Positions 1 to 5,741 are shown, counted from the stretch's first letter. The stretch: DNA of 5,741 nucleotides from Alphaproteobacteria bacterium (GCA_030428025.1 JAUIBJ010000263.1:1-5741), one strand, 5' to 3'. Made by a program: numbers and translations. Notes: generated by a model not told the origin, from the letters alone.

Positions 1-251
1 GTCAGGCGGTAGGCACCCGCCCAGTCCCAGACCTCGCCGAAAAGGCGCTTGTGGATTTCACGGACGGCAGCATCGGTCAGCAGATCGAACGATTTGGGCC
101 GACGGTCGAGCCAGGTCAGGCCGGCGATGATGTTCTCGCTTTCGAGTTCGTTCAATTCGCCTCGGGTTGCGATGTGCTTGGCCTTGAGACCAAGCAACTC
201 GTCCGGTGTCAGGGGCGTCGCCCCGGCAGGTTCATGAAGCTCCAGCGTCAT
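1..251 (-). CDS. Fic-fold protein, mobile mystery protein B type (N-terminal 83 residues; runs off the left edge)
   Basis: The minus-strand frame starting at the ATG at 251-249 begins MTLELHEPAGATPLTPDELL and stays open to base 1, giving 83 full codons. The segment REIHKRLFGEVWDWAGAYR (residues 64-82) is the conserved helix before the active site of Fic-domain proteins, which usually transfer AMP or another nucleotide phosphate onto a target hydroxyl. The catalytic HPFxxGNGR loop would lie beyond the window, so activity cannot be judged. The start overlaps the stop of the upstream XRE gene as ATGA, which indicates translational coupling; only a weak GGGA lies upstream. From established knowledge, mobile mystery protein B is a Fic-family protein nearly always paired with the helix-turn-helix protein A, often on mobile elements. 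The N-terminus has NELESEN at 34-40, but the Ser/Thr of the usual Fic inhibitory motif (S/TxxxEG/N) is not in place, so self-inhibition is not evident. The family call is firm; the toxin role is inferred. Confidence 0.88.
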   Translation of the reverse strand, partial: MTLELHEPAGATPLTPDELLGLKAKHIATRGELNELESENIIAGLTWLDRRPKSFDLLTDAAVREIHKRLFGEVWDWAGAYRL

Positions 252-709
252 TGCCAGAAATCCCGGCGGCTTTCGCGGATGATGTCGGCGGCCAGTTCCT
301 CCACCATCTCTTCTTCGCTCCGCAGGCCCTCGCTCTGCTCCTCGAGGGCCATATGCGCGCGTGTGCGCTGGATGATGCGGCGGGCTTTCGCGCGCGCTTG
401 GGTCAGCACGATCTCCTCGACCGGGCCTTCGCGCGGGACGATGGCATAGACGAGACGTCCGCCCATGGCGTCGGCGATCTTCTCGAGCTGGTTCAGCGAG
501 ATCGTTCCCGCCTGCTCATTCCGGATCGACGCGTAGATCGAGTTGCGCGAGACATCGAGGCGTTCGGCAAGGGCGGGCGCGTTCATTCCGACCGCCTCCT
601 GAAATGTGGTGATCCAGCCGCCGAACGGCTTTTCAAGCGACTTTGCCAGGCTTGCGGCCTGGTTGATCCTGTCTTGGGCCTGACGTTGCTTCGCGCGGGA
701 GACTGACAT
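248..709 (-). CDS. XRE-family helix-turn-helix protein, mobile mystery protein A type
   Basis: This 153-residue protein has a basic N-terminal helix (residues 1-25), then a helix-turn-helix domain at about 33-90. The core includes TFQEAVGMNAPALAERLDVS (35-54) followed by RNSIYASIRNEQAGTISLNQ (55-74) and a short strand GGRLVYAIVP (83-92). This is the layout of XRE/Cro-type DNA-binding domains. The tail (100-153) is charged and probably helical. It matches the mobile mystery protein A family, the constant partner of the Fic-like protein B encoded next and overlapping it by 4 bases. The likely role is a cytoplasmic repressor of its own operon, and perhaps the antidote or partner of the Fic protein. 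No canonical Fic-antitoxin motif (S/TxxxEG/N) is visible, so any neutralisation would work in another way. A palindrome lies over the putative -10 element upstream, which fits autoregulation. The Shine-Dalgarno sequence before the ATG is poor (GGTTAG). Confidence 0.88.
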   Translation of the reverse strand: MSVSRAKQRQAQDRINQAASLAKSLEKPFGGWITTFQEAVGMNAPALAERLDVSRNSIYASIRNEQAGTISLNQLEKIADAMGGRLVYAIVPREGPVEEIVLTQARAKARRIIQRTRAHMALEEQSEGLRSEEEMVEELAADIIRESRRDFWQ

Positions 710-748
710 TTGCTAACCTGAGAGTTTGCATTCGCATATGTTATGCCA

Positions 749-763
749 TGCCATACTATGGCA
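749..763. promoter_or_regulatory. Perfect 15-base palindrome, likely operator for the XRE protein
   Basis: TGCCATACTATGGCA consists of two perfect 7-base arms around one central base. An extra TGCCAT half-site lies directly to its left at 744-749, sharing one base. It covers the putative -10 element of the operon, where a bound dimer would block polymerase. The palindrome is read directly; that the XRE protein binds it is an inference from its position and the family's usual autoregulation. Confidence 0.55.
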
Positions 764-781
764 CTATATCCAAGGATGCAA
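753..781 (-). promoter_or_regulatory. Putative promoter of the XRE-Fic operon
   Basis: On the minus strand TTGCAT (781-776) and TAGTAT (758-753) are separated by exactly 17 bases. The -35 matches TTGACA at four positions and the -10 matches TATAAT at four. Transcription would start near 746, leaving a leader of about 37 bases before the ATG at 709. The surrounding stretch at about 720-800 is clearly more AT-rich than the coding DNA on both sides. This is the best-spaced candidate in the gap, but it is assigned by eye and other placements are possible. Confidence 0.45.
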
Positions 782-813
782 TACTACAGATACGCAAAGT
801 GGCTAAATCCGCA

Positions 814-857
814 ATATCGTAGCTTGGCGAACCCGTGGTTCTGCCAAGCTACGATAT
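814..857. repeat. 44-base near-perfect inverted repeat (hairpin or cruciform)
   Basis: The outer arms ATATCGTAGCTTGGC (814-828) and GCCAAGCTACGATAT (843-857) are perfect 15-base complements. The inner part also pairs, GAACC (829-833) with GGTTC (837-841), around a 3-base CGT loop, with only T842 unpaired. That gives 20 base pairs in total. It lies 54 bases past the stop of the 98-residue gene and about 33 bases upstream of the -35 of the XRE-Fic operon. No run of T follows it on either strand, so a standard Rho-independent terminator is unlikely. It could stabilise a transcript 3' end, bind a protein, or be a recombination or insertion site. Confidence 0.8.
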
Positions 858-867
858 GGCTGCGCAG

Positions 868-882
868 TTGATCCATGATCAA
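868..882. repeat. Short palindrome TTGATC-CAT-GATCAA
   Basis: Two perfect 6-base arms flank a 3-base centre. It lies between the 44-base hairpin and the end of the 98-residue gene. A related palindrome follows 19 bases to its right at 902-914. The function is unknown. Confidence 0.5.
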
Positions 883-901
883 TCTCAAGCACTGCACGCG
901 C

Positions 902-914
902 TGATCCGGGATCA
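902..914. repeat. Short palindrome TGATCC-G-GGATCA over a stop codon
   Basis: Two perfect 6-base arms surround one base. Its right end (912-914) is the TGA stop of the minus-strand 98-residue gene. It shares the TGATCC/GATCA theme with the palindrome at 868-882. It may form a weak hairpin at the transcript end, or it may be chance. Confidence 0.4.
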
Positions 915-1208
915 TCTATTCCCGTCGATCCACTTCGACATGAGCCCCTTGTCGCGGAAGCATTCGTCCGGAACGGCGCGCCGTTTGATCCGGGCGAGCT
1001 TCTCAGCGAAGGCCACCTGCCTGGACGTGGGCAGCTGGTCCATGTCCGACACCGGCTTCAGCCGGGCCTGAGCCTCGATCCAGGCGCTCAACGAACGGCG
1101 GTCCTGCTGAACTTCCCAGGGCAGAAGGGTCCGGTTGCGCTGCGCGAGCGACCGCGCATAGGCGATCTGCTTGGGCGTCGCGGGCAGGGCGTGCGTGGTG
1201 TTCTCCAT
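912..1208 (-). CDS. Small basic protein of two tandem 35-residue modules, apparently SOS-controlled
   Basis: This is a 98-residue hypothetical protein. Residues 11-45 and 61-95 align without a gap at an exact 50-residue period, with 13 of 35 identities (T, Q, A, A, L, A, R, P, E, D, S, W, I) and about seven conservative pairs. Each module follows the pattern T-x-[KR]-Q-[IV]-A-[YF]-A-x-x-L-A ... P-x-E ... D ... S-x-W-I-[ED]. It resembles the small helical DUF3072-like modules found alone or at the ends of nucleic-acid enzymes; this is a recollection, not a search result. There is no signal peptide or membrane segment. A good Shine-Dalgarno (AAAGGAA, plus-strand bases 1217-1223) sits about 8 bases before the ATG and fixes the start. 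The gene is divergent from the methylase-helicase and reads from a promoter with a LexA-type box, so a role in handling DNA under damage is possible. The function is unproven. Confidence 0.8.
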   Translation of the reverse strand: MENTTHALPATPKQIAYARSLAQRNRTLLPWEVQQDRRSLSAWIEAQARLKPVSDMDQLPTSRQVAFAEKLARIKRRAVPDECFRDKGLMSKWIDGNR

Positions 1209-1237
1209 TGGGAAAATTCCTTTCTGGCTTGGTTCTG

Positions 1238-1266
1238 AATATAGAACATAACAGGAACAAAATCAA
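1238..1266 (-). promoter_or_regulatory. Sigma70-type promoter of the 98-residue gene
   Basis: On the minus strand the -35 is TTGATT (1266-1261), the spacer is exactly 17 bases (1260-1244) and the -10 is TATATT (1243-1238, five of six matches to TATAAT). Transcription would start near 1231 and give a leader of about 22 bases containing the AAAGGAA ribosome site. The spacing and the local AT-richness make this the best promoter in the window. Confidence 0.65.
1244..1258. promoter_or_regulatory. LexA (SOS) box, alphaproteobacterial GAAC-N7-GAAC
   Basis: GAACATAACAGGAAC (GTTC-N7-GTTC on the other strand) fits the direct-repeat LexA operator known from Rhodobacter and Rhizobium relatives exactly. 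It fills the spacer of the promoter at 1238-1266 and abuts the -10, where a repressor would block polymerase. The sequence match and its position are directly visible; LexA control is inferred. A further GTTC at 1232-1235 sits inverted to it across 8 bases. Confidence 0.62.
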
Positions 1267-1374
1267 GCTGAGCGTCCGGGTTGCGTCGGTTCGAGAGGAA
1301 GAGAGCGGCTGGGAAAGATCAGGCCTGAGGGTGCCCGAGAGAGAGTGTCCGGGGCTGATCCTGTCCCTCATTCC

Positions 1375-1378
1375 GGAG
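1375..1378 (+). promoter_or_regulatory. Ribosome binding site fixing the start of the methylase-helicase
   Basis: GGAG lies 7 bases before the ATG at 1386. An in-frame TGA at 1356-1358 limits how far upstream the protein could begin, and this is the first ATG after it. CCGGA (1373-1377) could pair with TCCGG (1348-1352) and partly hide the site; with only 5 base pairs this is weak. Confidence 0.65.
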
Positions 1379-1385
1379 CTTCCCG

Positions 1386-4300
1386 ATGACCTATCTCGCG
1401 CCCGTTGTGCCTCCCGTTCCTGTCCTGTCCGTTGATCCCGCGCCCGCGATTCTCGCCGTCGCCGAGGCCCTGCAGCCCGATCTGGCGCAAGGGGTTCAGA
1501 TTGACGTGGCTCGATTGCGCCTCGAGATGGAGCACGCCTTTGGCGGCTCCGATGCCGATGGCGCCTGGAACTGGAAGCTCGCCTACGAGGCGGGCGAGGT
1601 GGCGCTGGTCCTCTTTCTGCGGAAATTCGGCCGTGCACTCCTGGCCCGGGCCGGTTCGCCCGCCGCACTTCTTCCGATCCTCGCCAAGGTGGCGGGCCTC
1701 CTGCCGACCCACACGCGACGCTCGGAGGAGATGGAACGCTTCCAGCAGTTCTCGACGCCGCTGCCGATGGGAGTTACGGCGCTTGCAGCCGCGCAGATCA
1801 CGCCCCGCGACCTCGTCCTCGAGCCGTCGGCCGGGACCGGGCTCCTGGCGGTCCTCGCCGAGATCGCGGGCGCTGGCCTCGCGCTGAACGAGCTTGCTGA
1901 CACGCGCGCCGACCTTCTGCGCCTCCTCTTTCCGGGGCGCCCCGTCACGCGGTTCGATGCCGCACACATCGATGATCATCTCGACGCCTCCTCGAGCCCG
2001 AGCGTCGTCCTGATGAACCCCCCTTTCTCGGCTGTGGCCAATGTCGATGGTCGGACGACCGAGGCGACAGCCCGGCATCTGCGCTCGGCCCTCGCGCGCC
2101 TGGCCCCCGGCGGTCGGCTCGTCGCCATCACCGGGGCCGGTTTCGCGCCGGATGCGCCGGCCTGGGCCGAGACCTTCGGCCGTGTGACCGAGACCACGCA
2201 TCTGGTGTTCTCCGGCGCGGTGTCGGGTGCGGTTTTCGCCAAGCACGGCACCAACTTCGAGACGCGGATTTCTGTCTTCGATAAATGCCGCGGCAGCGAG
2301 CCCGGTAGCATCACCACTAATCTGCATCAGCCCATGTCTCCCGATGTGGTGCACCTCCTGTCCCGGATCGTGGCCGAGGTCCCGCCGCGCCCGGAGCTTG
2401 ATCCGGCAGCTACCGTGAGTCTGGGCCACTCTTCCCACTTCCCGGGAAGTCCTGCCCCCACCACACGCAAACCCGTCAGCCGATCGCGCGCGACCTCGGG
2501 GTCCGAACCGGCGACACCAGAAACGCCGATTGAGGCCGAGGACCTAAACTACGCGCTTCGCGACGCTGCCGGGGACGAAGATGCGACACGTCTGTCCGAT
2601 GCCATCTACGAGACCTTCCGTCTGCAGGCCATCGACATCCCCGGCGCAGCCCCACACCCGACCAAGCTGGTGCAATCGGCGGCCATGGCCTCTGTCGCAC
2701 CTCCGAAACCCACGTACCGCCCCAAGCTGCCCCCGGCCGTCCTGCGCGACGGCCTGCTGTCCGACGCGCAGCTCGAGACCGTCATCTACGCGGGCGAAGC
2801 CCACGGCGCGCATCTCACCGGATCGTGGACCGTGGATGAGACCGGAGACGCGGTCTCCGCTGCGCCTGACGATGCCGCTGACGCCGTCCGCTTTCGGCGC
2901 GGCTTCTTCCTCGGCGATGGCACCGGGGCGGGCAAGGGCCGCCAGTCGGCCGGGATCCTGCTCGACAACTGGGCCCGAGGAAGACGCAAGGCGCTCTGGA
3001 TCTCGAAGAGCGACAAGCTTCTCGAGGACGCACAGCGCGACTGGTCCGCGCTCGGCCAGGAGCGCCTGCTGGTGACGCCGCTCTCGCGCTTTGCCCAAGG
3101 CCGCGACATCCCGCTCTCCGAGGGCATTCTCTTCACCACCTATGCGACGCTGCGCTCGGAAGAACGGGGTGCCAAGAAATCCCGCGTCGACCAGATCGTC
3201 GACTGGCTCGGGGCGGATTTCGACGGGGTGATCCTCTTCGACGAAAGCCATGCCATGGCGAATGCCGCCGGGGGCAAAGGCGAGCGGGGCGATACGATGG
3301 CCTCGCAGCAGGGCAGGGCGGGTCTGCGTCTGCAGCACAAGCTGCCGAATGCCCGCGTGGTCTATGTCTCGGCCACGGGCGCGACGACCGTCCACAACCT
3401 CGCCTACGCGCAGCGTCTCGGGCTTTGGGGCGGGGAGGATTTCCCCTTTCAGACCCGGTCGGAATTCGTGGAAGCCATTGAGGCTGGCGGTGTCGCGGCG
3501 ATGGAGGTTCTGGCCCGCGACCTCCGGGCGCTCGGTCTCTATACGGCGCGGTCGCTGTCCTATGATGGTGTCGAATACGAGATGCTGGAGCACGCGCTGA
3601 CCCCAGAGCAGCGCCGCATCTACGATGCCTATGCCGGGGCATTCGCCATCATCCACAACAACCTGACCGCGGCGCTGGAGGCGGCGAACATTTCCGGCGC
3701 GGCCGACGGGCCGAGCGGGTCGGGCACGTTGAACCGTCAGGCGAAATCCGCTGCGCGGTCAGCCTTCGAGAGCGCCAAACAGCGCTTCTTCGGCCATTTG
3801 CTCACCTCGATGAAGACCCCCACGCTGATCGCATCCATCGATGCCGATCTGGCTGCGGGTCACGCGGCGGTCATCCAGATCGTCTCGACGGGTGAGGCGC
3901 TGATGGAACGCCGCCTGTCGGAGATCCCGACCGACGAATGGAACGACATCCGCTGTGACATCACGCCCAGGGAATATGTCCTGGACTATCTCGCCCATTC
4001 CTTCCCGGTGCAGCTCTACGAGCCTTTCACTGACAGCGAGGGCAACCTCTCGTCGCGCCCCGTCACGCGCGACGGCCAACCGGTGGAGTGCCGCGAAGCC
4101 GTCCGGCGTCGCGACGCGCTGATCGAGAAACTGGCTTCGCTTCCGCCCGTGCCGGGTGCACTCGACCAGATCATCCAGCGCTTCGGAACGGATCTCGTGT
4201 CCGAAATCACGGGCCGGTCGCGCCGCATCGTGCGCAAGGGCCAAGGGCATTCGGCACGGCTCATTGTGGAGAACCGGGCCGGAGCCGCGAACCTCACTGA

Positions 4301-5741
4301 GGCCCAAGCCTTCATGGATGACGAAAAGCGTATCCTGATCTTCTCGGATGCCGGCGGCACCGGGCGCAGCTATCACGCCGATCTTGGGGCGAAGAACCAG
4401 CGCCTGCGGGTCCACTACCTCTTGGAGCCCGGCTGGAAGGCAGATGCGGCGATCCAAGGCCTCGGGCGCACCAACCGCACCAATCAGGCGCAGCCGCCGC
4501 TGTTCCGGCCGGTGGCCACCGATGTGAAGGCGGAGAAGCGGTTCCTGTCGACCATTGCGCGCCGTCTCGACACGCTTGGCGCGATCACGCGCGGCCAGCG
4601 CCAGACCGGCGGGCAGGGGTTGTTCCGGCCCGAGGATAACCTCGAGTCTCCTTACGCCCGCGACGCCCTGCGCCAGCTCTACCGGCGTATCTACTGCAGC
4701 GATCTGGCGGGCTGCTCGCTCGGCGCCTTCGAGGATGCCACCGGTCTCAGCCTGACCGACGACAACGGGTTGAAGGACGACCTGCCGCCGATCACGACCT
4801 TCCTCAATCGCCTGCTGGCGCTGACGATCGACATGCAGGCCGTGCTGTTCGCGGGTTTCGAGGAGCTGCTCGATCAGCGGATCGAGGGCGCCATCGCCGC
4901 CGGGGTCTATGATCTCGGGCTCGAGACACTCCGTGCCGAGAGCTTCCGGGTGACCGACGCACAGGTCATCTACACCCATCCCGGCTCCGGCGCCGAAACC
5001 CAGCTTCTCACCATCGCGGAAAAGCGCCGCAACACGCCGACAGCGCTCGTGGATGCACTCGACTGGCTCGACGATCCCAAGGCTCGCCTTCTCGTCAACA
5101 GCCGCTCGGGTCGCGCCGCGGTGCAAGTGCCTGCCACCAGTCACATGCTGGACGATGGCACTATCGAGCCCCGCCTGCGGCTGATCCGGCCGCTTGATGC
5201 CAGCACGGTCCCGGCGAAGATCATGGAGGACACGCATTGGCTGGAAGCCGACCGCGCGGCCTTCACTGCGGCGTGGACTGCGGAACTGGCCGAGATGCCG
5301 GAGTTCTCAGAGTCCACGCTGCACATCGTGGCAGGTCTGCTGCTGCCGATCTGGAAGCAGCTTCCCCAGGATGAAACCCGGGTTTATCGCCTGCAGACCG
5401 ATGACGGCCAGCGCATCATCGGTCGACGAGTCTCGCCTGCCTGGGTCGCGACCACGCTGGCCAAAGACGCGCCCAAGCTCTCGGCCGCGCAGGTCCATGC
5501 CCTCGTTCTGGAGGGCAAGACCGTGGTGTGCCTGTCCGAAGGGATGGAATTGCACCGCTCGCGCGTCATGGGCGCGAACCGGATCGAACTCTCGGGCTTC
5601 TCGGAGGCAGCCAAGGATCGGCTCAAGGCCGATGGCTTCTTTTCGGAGATCATCAGTTGGAAGCTTCGGCTGTTCTGCCCGACCGACGCCGATGGCGTCG
5701 CGATACTGGATCGTCTGCTTGCACGTTGTCCTGTCGCAAGT
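1386..5741 (+). CDS. Giant fusion: SAM-dependent DNA methyltransferase + strawberry-notch type SF2 helicase (open at the right edge)
   Basis: One frame stays open for 1452 codons from ATG 1386 to the window end with no stop, close to the length I recall for this family, so little should be missing. Residues 1 to about 330 form a class I methyltransferase. QQFSTP (120-125) and EPSAGTG (146-152) form the SAM-binding region, and NPPFS (211-215) is the catalytic motif of N6-adenine type enzymes. A Pro/Ser/Thr-rich linker spans about 340-440. The helicase begins around YRPKLP (444) and LLSDAQLE (457). Walker A is GDGTGAGKG (510-518, Lys517); Gly after the Lys is normal for strawberry-notch proteins. 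DESH (619-622) is Walker B and SATG (662-665) motif III. EITGR (940-944), SDAGGTGRSYHAD (987-999), QGLGRTNR (1024-1031, arginine fingers) and FLNRLLAL (1139-1146) mark the strawberry-notch C-terminal helicase domain. I do not recognise residues 1190-1452. All key residues are intact, so both activities are probably functional. The architecture recalls P1 DarB (anti-restriction); defence, anti-defence or DNA processing is inferred. It stands divergent from the LexA-box gene, and I see no clear promoter of its own in 1260-1370. Confidence 0.92.
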   Translation, partial: MTYLAPVVPPVPVLSVDPAPAILAVAEALQPDLAQGVQIDVARLRLEMEHAFGGSDADGAWNWKLAYEAGEVALVLFLRKFGRALLARAGSPAALLPILAKVAGLLPTHTRRSEEMERFQQFSTPLPMGVTALAAAQITPRDLVLEPSAGTGLLAVLAEIAGAGLALNELADTRADLLRLLFPGRPVTRFDAAHIDDHLDASSSPSVVLMNPPFSAVANVDGRTTEATARHLRSALARLAPGGRLVAITGAGFAPDAPAWAETFGRVTETTHLVFSGAVSGAVFAKHGTNFETRISVFDKCRGSEPGSITTNLHQPMSPDVVHLLSRIVAEVPPRPELDPAATVSLGHSSHFPGSPAPTTRKPVSRSRATSGSEPATPETPIEAEDLNYALRDAAGDEDATRLSDAIYETFRLQAIDIPGAAPHPTKLVQSAAMASVAPPKPTYRPKLPPAVLRDGLLSDAQLETVIYAGEAHGAHLTGSWTVDETGDAVSAAPDDAADAVRFRRGFFLGDGTGAGKGRQSAGILLDNWARGRRKALWISKSDKLLEDAQRDWSALGQERLLVTPLSRFAQGRDIPLSEGILFTTYATLRSEERGAKKSRVDQIVDWLGADFDGVILFDESHAMANAAGGKGERGDTMASQQGRAGLRLQHKLPNARVVYVSATGATTVHNLAYAQRLGLWGGEDFPFQTRSEFVEAIEAGGVAAMEVLARDLRALGLYTARSLSYDGVEYEMLEHALTPEQRRIYDAYAGAFAIIHNNLTAALEAANISGAADGPSGSGTLNRQAKSAARSAFESAKQRFFGHLLTSMKTPTLIASIDADLAAGHAAVIQIVSTGEALMERRLSEIPTDEWNDIRCDITPREYVLDYLAHSFPVQLYEPFTDSEGNLSSRPVTRDGQPVECREAVRRRDALIEKLASLPPVPGALDQIIQRFGTDLVSEITGRSRRIVRKGQGHSARLIVENRAGAANLTEAQAFMDDEKRILIFSDAGGTGRSYHADLGAKNQRLRVHYLLEPGWKADAAIQGLGRTNRTNQAQPPLFRPVATDVKAEKRFLSTIARRLDTLGAITRGQRQTGGQGLFRPEDNLESPYARDALRQLYRRIYCSDLAGCSLGAFEDATGLSLTDDNGLKDDLPPITTFLNRLLALTIDMQAVLFAGFEELLDQRIEGAIAAGVYDLGLETLRAESFRVTDAQVIYTHPGSGAETQLLTIAEKRRNTPTALVDALDWLDDPKARLLVNSRSGRAAVQVPATSHMLDDGTIEPRLRLIRPLDASTVPAKIMEDTHWLEADRAAFTAAWTAELAEMPEFSESTLHIVAGLLLPIWKQLPQDETRVYRLQTDDGQRIIGRRVSPAWVATTLAKDAPKLSAAQVHALVLEGKTVVCLSEGMELHRSRVMGANRIELSGFSEAAKDRLKADGFFSEIISWKLRLFCPTDADGVAILDRLLARCPVAS

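Noticed and set aside
206..706. Plus-strand open frame of 166 codons
   Set aside because: It is antisense to the XRE and Fic genes, whose minus-strand translations show clear family features.
510..720. Frameshift or truncation of the XRE gene
   Set aside because: The frame is continuous, has a normal helix-turn-helix domain and ends in the coupled ATGA overlap; nothing suggests decay.
814..857. Rho-independent terminator or dif/Xer site
   Set aside because: No T-run follows the hairpin on either strand. Its arms and centre do not resemble the 11-6-11 Xer layout or its conserved bases.
835..1071. Plus-strand open frame of 78 codons
   Set aside because: It starts inside the 44-base hairpin and is antisense to the duplicated-module protein; no ribosome site or family resemblance was seen.
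1208..1435. Plus-strand open frame of 75 codons across the divergent gap
   Set aside because: It would start on the LexA-promoter leader and overlap the methyltransferase start in another frame. It has no good ribosome site and no domain.
1003..1668. Minus-strand open frame of 221 codons
   Set aside because: It overlaps both the 98-residue gene in another frame and the start of the methyltransferase, and its product is an extreme Arg/Pro/Ser-rich sequence.
1368..2438. Minus-strand open frame of 356 codons
   Set aside because: It is antisense to the methyltransferase domain, which has its catalytic motifs in the plus frame. The translation looks like composition noise.
2544..3656. Minus-strand open frame of 370 codons
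   Set aside because: It is opposite the linker and Walker A/B region of the real gene. No domain is visible and its composition is that of a shadow frame.
3759..5237. Long minus-strand open frame (492 codons) antisense to the methylase-helicase
   Set aside because: It lies wholly opposite a frame with intact helicase motifs. Its translation is Arg/Gly/Glu-rich with no recognisable domain, as expected from the GC-biased codons of the real gene.
1..5741. tRNA or rRNA genes, CRISPR arrays, insertion sequences
   Set aside because: I saw no cloverleaf-like segments, no regularly spaced direct repeats and no transposase-like frame or terminal repeats in the window.

Overview
The window comes from a GC-rich genome whose coding style and gene content point to an alphaproteobacterium, most likely of the Rhodobacterales. 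The clues are strong G/C use at third codon positions, an alphaproteobacterial-type LexA box (GAAC-N7-GAAC), and a fused methyltransferase/strawberry-notch helicase of a kind I recall from plasmids and genomic islands of that group. This placement is an inference from the sequence. The content is accessory (plasmid or island) rather than core genome.

Layout, left to right. Bases 1-709 (minus strand) hold a two-gene operon of the 'mobile mystery' type. Protein A is an XRE-family helix-turn-helix protein. Protein B is a Fic-fold protein that starts in a 4-base ATGA overlap with A and runs off the left edge, so its catalytic motif is not visible. The 202-base gap at 710-911 holds a likely promoter for this operon, a perfect 15-base palindrome lying over its -10 element, and a 44-base near-perfect hairpin at 814-857. 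Two smaller GATC-containing palindromes follow, the second overlapping the stop codon of the next gene.

Bases 912-1208 (minus strand) encode a 98-residue protein made of two copies of a 35-residue module with an exact 50-residue period. Its promoter (-35 TTGATT, 17-base spacer, -10 TATATT) carries an exact GAAC-N7-GAAC LexA box inside the spacer, so the gene looks DNA-damage inducible.

From 1386 to the right edge one plus-strand reading frame stays open for 1452 codons without a stop. It encodes an N-terminal SAM-dependent adenine-type DNA methyltransferase (EPSAGTG, NPPF), a Pro/Ser/Thr-rich linker and a strawberry-notch type SF2 helicase (GDGTGAGKG, DESH, SATG, QGLGRTNR). The C-terminal domain is one I do not recognise. 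All long open frames antisense to it are composition shadows.

Taken together, this is a cargo region of a mobile element: a toxin/antitoxin-like Fic pair, an apparently SOS-controlled small protein, and divergent from that a giant methylase-helicase fusion. The fusion's architecture recalls the DarB anti-restriction protein of phage P1. A role in defence, anti-defence or DNA handling during transfer is plausible, but the sequence does not prove it.
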